DNA of 64,000 nt, from NCBI GenBank assembly GCA_033557465.1, contig CM066045.1:137785596-137849595 (forward strand), read 5' to 3'. A model generated the notes under the pieces. The model was not told where the DNA came from. It was given only the letters and a program-made list of their open reading frames with translations, and did no database searches. Shown piece after piece: positions 53,239-63,172 of this stretch (position 1 is the stretch's first letter; the number at the start of each line of letters is the position of its first letter). The position numbers were made by a program, and so were the translations under genes. This stretch comes from Ichthyophis bannanicus (taxonomy: Eukaryota; Chordata; Amphibia; Gymnophiona; Ichthyophiidae).

Positions 53239-55853
53239 GCCCCTTCCCTAACCTCACCCCTCTCTCTCTCCCTTTGCCCCATCTGCTCCTATCTCTGTCT
53301 CTTTCTCTTCTTTTTGCATTGTAATTTCTTTTCCAGTTTCCGGCCTTGTGCCTCACTGTTTATACTTTTATTGTAAACCGCTCTGCCTCCCAATGAAGGG
53401 CGGTCAAGCAAATAAATAAACATAAACATAAACATAAAAAAAGTGATAAGTGTGATACATGTGCACAGAACAAAATGGCACATAAACACTGAAAATGACC
53501 CCAACAAACTGGAAAAAAAACATAATCAAGCTGGCCAATAGTGGTATCAATGAGAAACATCAACCCCTCCCCCCCCCCCCGAGTAAGCTCCATAGAACAG
53601 ATATAAATCGTGGAAGGGTCTATACTCCGTCCCCATACAAGGTGAATGAGCCCACAGTGAAATAGCGCTGCTCAGGGTTTTCCCCACCATCGGACAGGGT
53701 TCCTATGGCGTGCACATGTCCTGCAACATCAGGGCGGGCATGTCGGAACGGCAACTGGACAGATGCCGGAGAAGGGGATACAGAGGGCCGCAGGCGGCAC
53801 ATGCTGTGGTGCAGCTGTGCCACAGTGCGGACTAGGGCAACGCCTAGGTGGCCCATACGAATGCTGAAGCAGCAGAGCAGCCAGACAGCAACTGCTGAAG
53901 GCCCAACATGGGCACGACTGTGTTTCCCACAGTGTCACAGGGGATAGTACCCAGCAGCTACCCCCAAGGGCACGGAACATTGGCAGGCGGTGCTAGGGGG
54001 AAGCGTGGACACCTATGCAGGCACCCCTACCCCAGAACCCGCACCATAGACATCCGCCTACCTGCACCCTGGATGGCCTGAGACTGCGCACCACCAGCAC
54101 CACCAGCAGAAGGGCATGTCAGCATGGTGGTGGAGGGGGCAGTGGCAGCTGCCCAGAGCAGACCGTGGCCTAGCCCTATGTAGGTGGGTGCCGTGTACTG
54201 CAACAGACGGGCCCTGTATGACGAACAGTCATGGTATCACCAAGGAATGTACTGACTCTGTGACAACAAGGTGGTGCAGTACACAAAACCAGTGTATTCA
54301 GAAGCAGAGAGTCACAGGTTCAAGTCCCAGCTGTGGTTCCTGCCAACCCAGTCCCCATATTTTACCCACTACTACAACGTGCTAATACAGACAGCACCTT
54401 TATTGCAGATGACGTAAACATACCCAAGACACTTACATTTTACTCTACAGAGCACAGACACCATAAACATGCACATTACCTAGAGCAGAGCTCCCAAATG
54501 CAGTCCTGGAGGGCCAAACACCATTCCAGTTCCATGCTGCCTCTGATAAAGATGCCTGTGCTGCATTTCTATGCGCCACCCCCATGGTATGCAGATGTAT
54601 CTCATGCATATTCATGAGGGACAGCATGAAAACCCGAACAGTGTTTGGCACTGCAGGACTGGAGTTGGGAACCTCTGCTGTAAAGCAGCAGCCAACAGGG
54701 GCAGACACACCCACACCCACAGGCCCCATTATCCAAAGCCTCCTGGAGAGGCAGGACTTTGGGCTCTGCGTGCATCTCCCAATACTAGCACTTGCATACC
54801 TTAGTAATGCCACCCTAAACCGGGGAATATGGTACACATCTATCAAAAGGTTGCTATGAGTACTGGAAGATAGCAATTCCTAGGTTAAGTACACTTTTCT
54901 GAGTGAGCTGCATCATAGCAACTTTTCTGATGTCTGTGGAGTGTGCTACAGGTCTTGTGTCTGACAGTGTTTACCAACCTGGGGAGTGACTCCTACAGTA
55001 CTGCGTACCATAGCCATGCCTGCACTGTGCCCAGGACTGGTGTGGTGGCCTGGGCTGCCCAACACCTCTATAGTTGCACAATGCTGGCATAGGTGTGGGG
55101 AGTGTGTGTCTGTCTATCCAGTGTGTGGTGGCTGCCAACACCCTCCACAGCCCACACTGCTAGCACTGTTGCCAGTATTGGCCTGCCAATGTGCATAATG
55201 AGGAGCAAGGTACCGTGGGAATAGCCTGGATAGGGTGGCCTGGCCTGGATGCATCTGCACACGGCATAGGGCAATGGCTCGGACATTGTAGTGCCTGGCC
55301 ACCACCTGCACGGACAGGGTGGCCATAGCATGTCCTGCTGGGAGGTCACTCTCACCCTGACTGAGCAGTGACCATGGCATGACTAGGTTCCCCCATAGTG
55401 CTATATAGCATTTCTCTTGTGTGATATTTGTGGGTTTTCTTTTGGGGCCCAATCACTGATTTATCTGCTTGGCATTTATGCTGACATCCCCGTTCTGGGT
55501 ACATGCATCTCCTCCAGGACCATGCACTATGGACTAGCTGGCGGACTGTCTGCAGCTAGTATGTGTCTTGCTGGAACACCTTGCAGGGTACAGCGGCTGG
55601 AGGCTTGCTGCTGGAGAATGTCAGATAATGGTGGGGGGCACCTGAGCATTTCCAGGCCTGCCGTCTGTCTGCTATTGCGTTATGGATGTGTACTGCTCTG
55701 TTTGCCTCTACTGCTGCCATTGCAGGGAGGTAGCCTGCGGATCTATTGGTGGGTGATCCTGTTTCCCACCCTGAGCCCCAGAGGGTGGATTGTGTGGTGG
55801 TACATAATCTGCCTATAGGTCCATACCCCCCCTCCCTCCCCTCCCCCCTCCCC
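53239..55853. mobile_element. Composite insert: L2-type tail plus Harbinger-like interior
   Basis: The left 200 bp (53239-53445) is a pyrimidine-rich stretch followed by an L2-type 3' end ('gtaaaccgctctgcctccc', then 'ataaacataaacataaac'). From 53446 to about 55825 the sequence parallels the interior of the Harbinger-like element ('gtgtgatacatgtgcacag', 'gcgtgcatctcccaatacta', 'catagtgct...'). A C-rich run closes it. There are no Harbinger termini at its ends. It is flanked by the 31-bp duplication. Confidence 0.75.
54265..54340 (+). repeat. tRNA-like module in composite insert
   Basis: B box GGTTCAAGTCC (54317-54327) with 'aggtggtgcagtacaca' before it. Homologous to modules 1 and 2 of the Harbinger-like element, including the downstream 'atattttacccac'. 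Confidence 0.6.
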
Positions 55854-55884
55854 CTTGGCAATAGTGATCATAGCATGATCGCCT
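55854..55884 (+). repeat. 31-bp direct duplication, right copy
   Basis: Identical to 53208-53238. CR1-A ORF2 resumes from here. Confidence 0.9.
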
Positions 55885-57995
55885 TTGATTTAATTAATGG
55901 AGGAGGGATAGTAAGGAAATCCACAGTACTACCTTTTAACTTTCGAAAGGGAGACTATGATAAAATGAGGAAAACAGTTAAGAAAAAATTAAAAGGAGCA
56001 GTTGCAAAGGTTAAAGACGTACATCAAGCTTGGGTGTTGTTGAAAAATACTATCTTGGAAGCCCAGACCAGCTGTATTCCACGCTTTAAGAAAAGTGGAA
56101 GGAAGTCCAAAAAACTGCCAGCATGGTTTAAAGGTGAGGTCAGAGAGGCTGTTGTTGCCAAAAAAGCATCTTTCAGGAAATGGAAAAAAGAGCCAAACGA
56201 CAAAACCTGGAAACAGCACAAGCACTGGCAAGTCAAATGCAAGGCATTGATAAGGCAGGCAAAGAGAGAATTTGAGAAGAAGCTTGCTGCGGAAGCAAAA
56301 ACGCGAAATAAAGACCTTTTCAAGTACATTTGTAGCAAAAAACCTGTGAGAGAGTCAGTTAGTCCATTAGATGATAAAGGGGTTAAAGGAGCACTAAGAG
56401 GTGACAAGGCAATAGCGGAGAGACTGAATGAATTCTTTGCTTCAGTCTTTACTGAGGAAGATGTAGGGATGTTACCCATGACTGAAGTGGTATTTAAAGG
56501 TGCGGAAGAATTGAAGGAAATATCGATACATCGGGAAGATGTCTTACAACTATTAGATAAACTGAAGAGTAGCAAATCACCTGGGCCGGATGGTATACAT
56601 CCAAGGGTGTTGAAAGAACTGAAATATGAGATTGCAGACCTGCTATCAGTAATCTGTGAACTATCATTAAAATCATCTCTAATACCTGAAGATTGGAGGA
56701 TCGCCAATGTAACACCAATTTTTAAAAAGGGTTCCAGGGGTGATCCGGGAAACTACAGACCGGTGAGCCTGACGTCAGTACCAGGAGAAATGGTAGAAAC
56801 CATCATAAAGAATAAAATTACTCAGCATGTAGATAGTCACAACCTAATGGGAGACAGCCAACATGGCTTTAGACAAGGAAGATCTTGTCTTACTAATCTG
56901 TTATGTTTTTTTGAAGGAGTGAATAAACAGGTGGATAAAGGTGAGTCAGTTGATATTGTGTATCTGGACTTTCAGAAAGCCTTTGACAAGGTCCCTCATC
57001 AGAGACTTTTGGCAAAACTAAAGAGTCATGGGATAGGAGGCAGTGTACTATTGTGGATCAGGAACTGGTTAAAAGATAGAAAGCAGAGGGTAGGGCTAAA
57101 TGGCCAATTTTCCCAATGGAGAAAGGTGAATAGTGGTGTACCCCAGGGATCTGTGCTGGGTCCGCTGCTTTTTGACATTTTCATAAATGACCTGGAAAGT
57201 GGAATAACGAGTGAGGTGATCAAATTTTCAGATGACACAAAACTATTTAAAGTTGTTAAAACCCAAGAGGATTGTGAAAAATTGCAAGAGGATCTTGATA
57301 AATTGGAAAACTGGGCATCAAAATTGCAGATGAAATTTAATGTGGACAAGTGCAAGGTTATGCACCTAGGGAAGAACAACCCAAACTATGGTTACACGAT
57401 GCAAGGTTCCACATTAGGAACCACCACCCAGGAAAAAGATTTAGGCGTCATTGTGGATACCATGTTAAAACCCTCGGCCCAATGTGCAGCGGCGGCCAAG
57501 AGAGCAAATAGAATGCTAGGTCTAATAAGGAAAGGAATGGAAAATAAAACAAAAGATATTATAATGCCTCTATATCGTTCCATGGTGAGACTGCACCTTG
57601 AATATTGTGTGCAATTCTGGTCGCCGTATCTTAAAAAGGATATAGCGATTTTAGAAAAGGTTCAGAGAAGAGCCACCAAAATGGTAAAGGGGATGGAAGG
57701 ATACTCCTATGAAGAAAGGCTAAAAAGGTTAGGTCTCTTTAACCTGGAAAAGAGACGGCTGAGGGGAGATATGATAGAAGTCTATAAATTAATAAACGGA
57801 GTGGAACGGGTAAACGTAGATCGATTGTTTACGTTATCAGAATATAGAAAGACTAGGGGACATGCAATGAAGCTACAGGGTAAACTATTTAAGACTAATA
57901 AAAGAAAATATTTTTTCACTCAACGTGTAATCAAACTCTGGAATTTGTTACCGGAGGATGTAGTAAAGGCTGTTAGTGTAGCTGGGTGCTGTTAG
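55857..57995 (+). pseudogene. CR1-A ORF2, linker and reverse transcriptase
   Basis: An open frame of over 700 codons. It begins with the repeated SDH block, then a Lys-rich linker, 'GPDGIHPRVLKEL', 'IFKKGSRGDPGNYRPVSL', 'GDSQHGFRQGRSCLTNLL', 'IVYLDFQKAFDKVPHQ', '[14 protein letters not shown]', 'IKFSDDTKLF' (FSDD), 'KDLGVIVD', 'RLHLEYCVQFWSPYL' and 'KYFFTQRVIKLWNLLPEDV'. A 19-bp tandem duplication at 57969-58006 shifts the frame and ends it at 57995, about 15-20 codons early. The RT is otherwise intact, but it has lost its own endonuclease and start codon to the insert. The apparent Met at 55746 lies in the insert and is not a real start. Confidence 0.9.
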
Positions 57996-58006
57996 TGTAG
58001 CTGGGT
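57969..58006 (+). repeat. 19-bp tandem duplication in CR1-A
   Basis: 'gctgttagtgtagctgggt' occurs twice in a row. The CR1-A copy at 7461-8037 has it once. The copy at 63395-63440 has a similar but altered duplication. Confidence 0.85.
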
Positions 58007-58373
58007 TTAAAAAAGGTTTGGACAAGTTCCTGGAGGAAAGGTCCATAAACCGTTATTAAGAAGTGACCGAAGATATCAATGCTTGACCCAGTACAAGCAT
58101 TGTGGAACTTGTGTCTCCTGGGGAAACTGTTAGGTACATATGACCTAGATTGGCCACTGTTGGAAACAGAATACTGGGCTTGATGGACCTTGGTCTGACC
58201 CAGTATGGCATATCTCATGTTCTTATGTTCTAAGGCTGCAGAAATCGAGACCGAGACTCTCACCAGGATGAGGCTGTCCAGAAAGCCTTCTGCCCCTTCT
58301 CACAAGAAGAAGGGCTCGGGGAAGAAGCCCTTTTTTCCAAGGAAGGGTACTGCCTACAAAACCTACCCTCAAT

Positions 58374-59510
58374 ATGAGGCCTCTCCAGCTCCCCAACAGG
58401 GCCAGCAGGCCAAAGGGCAGGGGCATGGGCCCCGTAGGCAGAAAACCCCAAAGCCTCCAGCTCCTGCTCCTGCACATTAGGGAGGGGGGTTTTGACTCTC
58501 CTCCGCCGGTGGCCCCACTCAGCACAGGAGGTCGGATGACCCTGTACGCCTACAGGTGGCCAGCCATCACAGTGGATACCTCGGTACTGAGCATAGTCCA
58601 AATAGGCTATATGCTCCATTTCCACCAGCTACCCCCCTTCTACTACCCAGGGGAGCCTCCAAGATTCCCTCTACACAGGAACCTCCTCCTTCAGGAGTTG
58701 GCAAGTCTTCTAAAGGAACAGGCGGTGGAACCAGTGCCGCACCACCTGAAAGGGCAAGGCTTCTACTCCAGGTACTTCCTTGTACCAAAGAGAACAGGAG
58801 GCCTCAGACCTATCCTAGACTTGCAAAATCTGAACAAGTTTCTGGAGAGGGAAAAGTTCAAGATGCTTACACTTAGGATACTGCTGCCCTACCTCCAGCA
58901 GGGAGACTGGCTATGCTTCTTAGACCTAAAGGATGCTTATATGCACATCCTCATCCATCCAGACCACAGACAATATTTTATTTATTTATTTTATTTTGCT
59001 GTATTTATATCCTGCTTTTCACTGGGTCAAAGTGGTCAATTGGGGGATACATTTAACATGAGGGGATATGAGACACATATGCTAATACTTACAGGGAACA
59101 TGGGCAATGGAGGGTTAAGTGGCTTGCCCAAGACCACAAAGAGTGCCTACAGGACTAGAAATCCCAGTCCCTCTGGCCTGAGATTGCTGTCCCCAGGTGG
59201 GACTTGAACCCCTGGCCATCTGGCCTGGAGCACCTTGTCCTTACCACTAGACCACTCCTCCCCTCCCTATCTCAGATTTGTGGTGGGAGGAAACCATTTT
59301 CAGTACAGGGTACTTCCTTTTGGCCTAATCTCTGCCCCCAGGGTTTTCACCAAATGCCTGGCGGTGATGGCGGCTTTTCTCAGAAATCAGGGGATTTTTG
59401 TCTTCCCGTACCTGGACGACTGGCTAATCAGAGGCCAGTCATCCCAGGAGGACTGGCAGGCCACTCTTCTACTGTCTCCCTTCTTCAGCATCTAGGCTTT
59501 GTCATAAACT
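58374..59510 (+). pseudogene. DIRS reverse transcriptase, split by a SINE
   Basis: The fingers part reads 'QGFYSRYFLVPKRTGGLRP' and 'LDLQNLNKFLEREKFKM'. The palm begins 'CFLDLKDAYMHILIHPDHRQY' and is interrupted at about 58977. After the SINE (59267 on) it resumes with 'RFVVGGNHFQYRVLPFGLIS' and the catalytic 'PYLDDWLI' (YLDD at 59409-59420, intact). It ends near 59495 with a frame change. The segment before 58620 is a Lys/Pro/Gln-rich N-terminal region ('KKGSGKKPFFPRKGT'). Confidence 0.85.
58977..59266 (-). mobile_element. tRNA-derived SINE in DIRS RT
   Basis: On the minus strand it starts with a tRNA-like head: A box within 'tggtctagtggtaag' (59240-59254) and B box GGTTCAAGTCC (59200-59210). 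The body contains 'ttgggcaagccacttaaccc', the same phrase as the SINE at 3075-3249, and a TAAA-type tail lies at 58977-59000. The DIRS frame continues across it ('HRQY' then 'RFVVGG'). The target duplication may be as short as 'tat'. Confidence 0.85.
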
Positions 59511-59539
59511 ACGCAAAGCCCACTTTGCTCCCTTCTCAG

Positions 59540-60310
59540 AACCTAGAGTTTATAGGGGCCAGGTTGGACACCCTTCAGGCAAGAGCTTACTTGCCCGAGA
59601 ACAGGGCCCAAAGACTGATGGATTTGGTCATCCAGTTCCAGCACAATTCTCATGTTTCCGCGAGGCACTTCCTGTGTCTCTTGGGCCACATGGCATCCAC
59701 TGTGCATGTGACCCCGAATGCCCATCTGCACATGCGGACTGCTCAATGGTGCCTCAGAGATCAGTGGACACAGGTCACTGGCGGCCCCTGAGACAAAGTA
59801 AAGGTGTCCAGATGACTTCTGAACTCCTTGCAGTGGTGGCTACATCCACCAGACCTTCTCAGGGGTGTACCTTTTCAGGCTCCAGCACAAACAAGGGTGC
59901 TGACGACAGATGCTTCCTTAAGGGGCTGGGGTGCACATTGCCAGGGCTCATGCATTCATGGCCTGTGGTCCCCTCAGGAGGCCACACAGAAAATCAACCT
60001 TTTAGAGCTGCAAGCAATCTGCTTAGCTCTGCAAACTTTCTGTCATGCCCTCTCTCAACAGTCTGTCCTAGTTCAGACGGACAATCAGGTGGCAATGTTC
60101 TACGTGAACAAACAAGGGAGCACAGGGTCCAGGCTCCTATGTCAGGAGGCACTGGACCTTTGCTCCTTTGCGGTCAGGCAGGGTATGTTTCTCAAAGCAG
60201 TCTACCTACCTGGTCAAGAGAACTTCCTAGCAGACAAGCTAAGCAGGATTCTCCAGCCTCACGAATGGCAGTTGAATCCATTGGTTGTCCAGCAGATCTT
60301 CCTCCGCTGA
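59540..60310 (+). pseudogene. DIRS RNase H
   Basis: After a frame change the RNase H frame (59828-60310) reads 'LTTDASLRGWGAHCQ', 'INLLELQAICLALQTF', 'TDNQVAMFYVNKQGS' and 'NFLADKLSR', with all expected acidic residues present. It ends at a stop after 'IFLR'. The sequence 59510-59827 is the RT thumb region in broken frames ('FIGARLDTLQARAYLPENRA'). Confidence 0.85.
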
Positions 60311-60930
60311 GGGCTTCCATCCATCGATCTCTTTGCAAGTCCACTAAACCGTCAGCTACCCAGGTTTTGCTCCAGACAGCCGCATCCGCTGAGGATGGCG
60401 GCAGATGCTTTTCTGATCTCTTGGTCTATGGGCCTCCTGTATGCGTTTCTTCCCACACCCCTGGTGGCCCGAACTCTGTGCAAGATCCTTCGGGACAAGG
60501 CGTCAGTGATTCTGGTAGCCCCCAGATGGCCGAGGCAGCCTTGGTTTCCACTTCTGCAGTTGGCGGTGTAAGCTCCGTTCCTTCTAGGGCTGCAACATGA
60601 TCTCCTGTCTCAAGAGCAGGGTTCTCTTCTGCACCCCAACCTCAGGTCCCTCAATCTGATGGCCTGGATGCTGAAAGGGTAGTGCTAGCTCGCTTACTTC
60701 TACCTAAGGAGGTTGAAGAGGTGGTATTGGCCTCTAGGAGGCAATCCACCAGAAAGTCCTATGCCCTCAAATGGTGTAGGTTTACAATGTGGTGTGCTCA
60801 GCACAATTAAGATCCTTTCTCTTGCCTTGAGCCAGTAGTACTGCAGTATTTACTTCACCTTTCAGACCTAGGCCTTAAGTCTAACTCTGTTTGGGTCCAC
60901 CTCAGTACTCTGTCAGCGCACCACTCACCA
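60311..60930 (+). other. DIRS spacer between RNase H and recombinase
   Basis: DIRS-type sequence with frame breaks: 'IDLFASPLNRQLPRFCS', 'VILVAPRWPRQPWFPLLLQL', then 'SYALKWCRFTMWCAQH', the start of the recombinase N-terminal domain. No continuous frame. Confidence 0.7.
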
Positions 60931-61616
60931 GTGGAAGGGAAGTCTCTATCGGTTCACCCCCTCGTGTCCAGATTTCTCAGAGGTCAGCTTCTACTCAAGC
61001 CTCCGGTTCGTCCACCAGCGACTGAGTGCGATTTGAAAGTGATCTTGCAGCAACTTACTCAACCACTGTTTGAGCCGATGGCTACTTGCCATTTGCGCTT
61101 CCTCTCTTGGAAAGCACTTTTCCTGATGGCTCTTACATCGGCCAGACGTGTGAGTGAACTACAAGCTCTGGTTTCTGATAGACCGTACACAAGGTTCTAT
61201 TGGAACAGGGTGGTCCTATGGACCCATCCCAACTTTCTCCCAAAAGTGGTCTCCTCTTTCCACCTCAATCAGGAGGTGGTTCTTCCAACCTTCTTCCCCA
61301 GGCCGCATGCCAGTGGGGCTGAGACAGTCTTGCATACCCTGGACTGTAAGAGGGCGTTGTCCTTTTACATAGAACGTACACGGGAGCATCGAAGGGCTGT
61401 TCAGCTCTTCGTCTCGTTTGACCCTAATAGGATGGGGTTACCTGTCTCCAAGCGCACATTGTCCACTTGGGTAGCAGATTGCATCGCCTGGGCGTACAGG
61501 GAAGCCGACCTCCCCTTGCAGGGTCGGGTCACAGCCCACCGTGTCAGGGCAAAAGCCGCGTCAGTAGCTCATCTCCACTCTGTTCCGTTGGCAGACATCT
61601 GCTGGGCCGCAACTTG
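60931..61616 (+). pseudogene. DIRS tyrosine recombinase, C-terminus removed
   Basis: The open frame includes 'LMALTSARRVSELQALVS', which holds the first catalytic Arg, and 'VTAHRVRAKAASVAHL', which holds H-x-x-R. It reaches 'ADICWAATW' and is cut there by the Harbinger-like terminus, before the Tyr nucleophile that element 1 still shows. It cannot recombine. Confidence 0.85.
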
Positions 61617-61821
61617 GGGGTATGTTTACTAAAACCCCGGTAAAGTGCGGGCCCCGGTAGTGTGCGGGTGCCATATAAGGAGTGGGCATTCCGTCCTGAA
61701 AAAGGAAAGGCGGAATTTACATATGCGCTAAGGTGCGCGGCGCCCATGTGCACCTCGCATCTTAGCGCATGAGATAGCTGCGTGGGAGGCATAAGTGGCG
61801 CGCTGAAGTGCAAGAAAAAGA

Positions 61822-61890
61822 GCAGAGCCACAGCACAATGGTCAAGACACTGACCAATGGTGCAGGGATCAGGGGTTCAATCCCCCAAAG
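61822..61890 (+). repeat. tRNA-like module
   Basis: A-box-like 'cacaatggtcaagacac' and B box GGTTCAATCC (61874-61883). It is the counterpart of modules 4 and 5. Confidence 0.65.
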
Positions 61891-62197
61891 TGCCCAATGA
61901 ACAAGGCTGGCTGAGGCATAAAACATTATGGGGAAGATTGCTTTAGGAGGCATTTTATTCATATTTTAATTATCACTACTAGCAAACGCACTCTCAAAGC
62001 ATGTTAACATAAGGCGCCCTATAAGGCACATATTAAAGTGCACTGTCAGCCAAGGCACCCTAGAATGTTGCTTATAGGGCGCTTTAGAGGGTGCCGTATG
62101 AGGTACCGCAAGGACAGTGTACTGTTTTTTATGGCAGCACTATGCAGTTTAAGGAATGAAAAGCATAAGTAGGTGCGCTGACAGGCAAGGAGGAGCA

Positions 62198-62262
62198 GCA
62201 GTAGAGCACAATGGTTAAGGCACTGACTACTGATACAGGGGTCATGAGTATGCTCCCCAGTG
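62198..62262 (+). repeat. tRNA-like module, degenerate B box
   Basis: The A-box region 'agcacaatggttaaggcac' is well conserved. The B-box position reads 'gtcatgagtatgctcccc', which has diverged. Confidence 0.5.
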
Positions 62263-62379
62263 TGCCTAATACTTAAGGCTGGCTGTGGCATCTGCTTTGC
62301 ATTGTACATATTTTGTCCTGCAGCACTTTATTTTTATGCTATTAATTGCTGCCAGCAAATACGCCCTCACGTGCCGTAA

Positions 62380-62600
62380 TTGAAGGTGCCGTATAAGGCA
62401 CCCTATAAGGCACTCCATAGGGCACATTATAAATTGCACTGTCCGCCACAGCACCCTAAAATGTCCCCTATAGGGCACCCCATAGGTTGCGGCACAGGGG
62501 AATGTATAGTGCACATTATATGGACGGGAACCATAAGGTGCCCTATAGGGCGCCCTATAAAGCACCCTCAGAGGCACCTTATGGGTACAGTACGCTGAGG
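62380..62600. repeat. Cluster of CCCTATAGGG-type palindromes
   Basis: Repeated 'gcaccctataaggcac', 'ccctatagggcacccc' and 'gccctatagggcgcc' units. It is the counterpart of 37735-37870 in the complete element. Short palindromes repeated near an end could be transposase-binding sites. Confidence 0.6.
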
Positions 62601-62671
62601 GTGTTTTTGCTGGCATCAAAATATGTACATTAAAAAAAGATAATGCATTGGACAACCCTATCACATAACCC

Positions 62672-62738
62672 CACTGTGGGTTTGAACCCATGACCTCTGG
62701 CTTCAGAAGCAGTGAAGTAACCATTGGGCTACAGCTCT
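62672..62738 (-). repeat. tRNA-like module, minus strand
   Basis: B box GGTTCAAACC on the minus strand (about 62679-62690) with 'tagcccaatggttac' before it. It is the counterpart of module 3. Confidence 0.6.
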
Positions 62739-63172
62739 ATTGCTGTTAGCAAGTCCCTGGCTGTCTGCAGAGAGCATGCACGTCACCACACAGACAGTCT
62801 GCTGTGGTCACCAGGATAGGGTAGCCCACCCATAACCATGATGCACTGCACATGCAAATCAGCTGTCCACAGATGAACACAAGATGGGCAATGCACTCCC
62901 ACAGCACCTCGGCCTGGTAGAGGGAAGTGACCATGTGCACACACACACCACCTCGGCCTGGTAGGGGGTACTGACCGTGTCTTTTACTGGCACAGAGTAG
63001 CTACACACCGTCACATTGTGCGGGTACTGTGCTCACCCTGAGTGTGCAGTGAGGCGCCCAGGATCAGGTCCACAACACCTTCCATAGCAGAATAAGGCCA
63101 TGTCAGAGGTCCAAAGCAGTGTTAATGTGTGAGATAGGTAGTTTCTGCACAAACACTTTGGATATCTGTCTG

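Larger units (their letters stand above)
51902..58232 (+). mobile_element. CR1-A LINE, plus strand, near full length with a 2.6-kb insert
   Basis: It contains the end of ORF1 (esterase-like), ORF2 endonuclease, a composite insert at 53239-55853, then linker, RT and the 3' UTR ending 'tcatgttcttatgttct' at 58232. The 5' end is truncated at or near the Gypsy element, so the start of ORF1 is missing. It joins DIRS element 2 at its 3' end. Confidence 0.9.
58233..61616 (+). mobile_element. DIRS-type retrotransposon 2, truncated at both ends
   Basis: Plus-strand order: basic Pro/Lys-rich N-terminal part, RT, RNase H, spacer, tyrosine recombinase. The 5' side is cut by CR1-A and the 3' side by the Harbinger-like element at 61617. 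A SINE interrupts the RT. Compared with element 1, this copy keeps the RT but loses the recombinase end. Confidence 0.88.
61617..63172. mobile_element. Harbinger-like element, inverted second copy, incomplete
   Basis: It begins 'ggggtatgtttactaaa', the reverse complement of the right terminus of the 34273-38537 element with one change. The sequence then runs as the reverse complement of about 38530 back to 37000, including tRNA-like modules and the 'ccctatagggcaccc' clusters. CR1-A sequence at about 63173 interrupts or follows it. The other end is outside the window. Confidence 0.8.

Noticed and set aside
55746..57995. 749-codon ORF as a single intact protein
   Set aside because: The first 37 codons come from the inserted composite. 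The real content is CR1-A ORF2 without its endonuclease.
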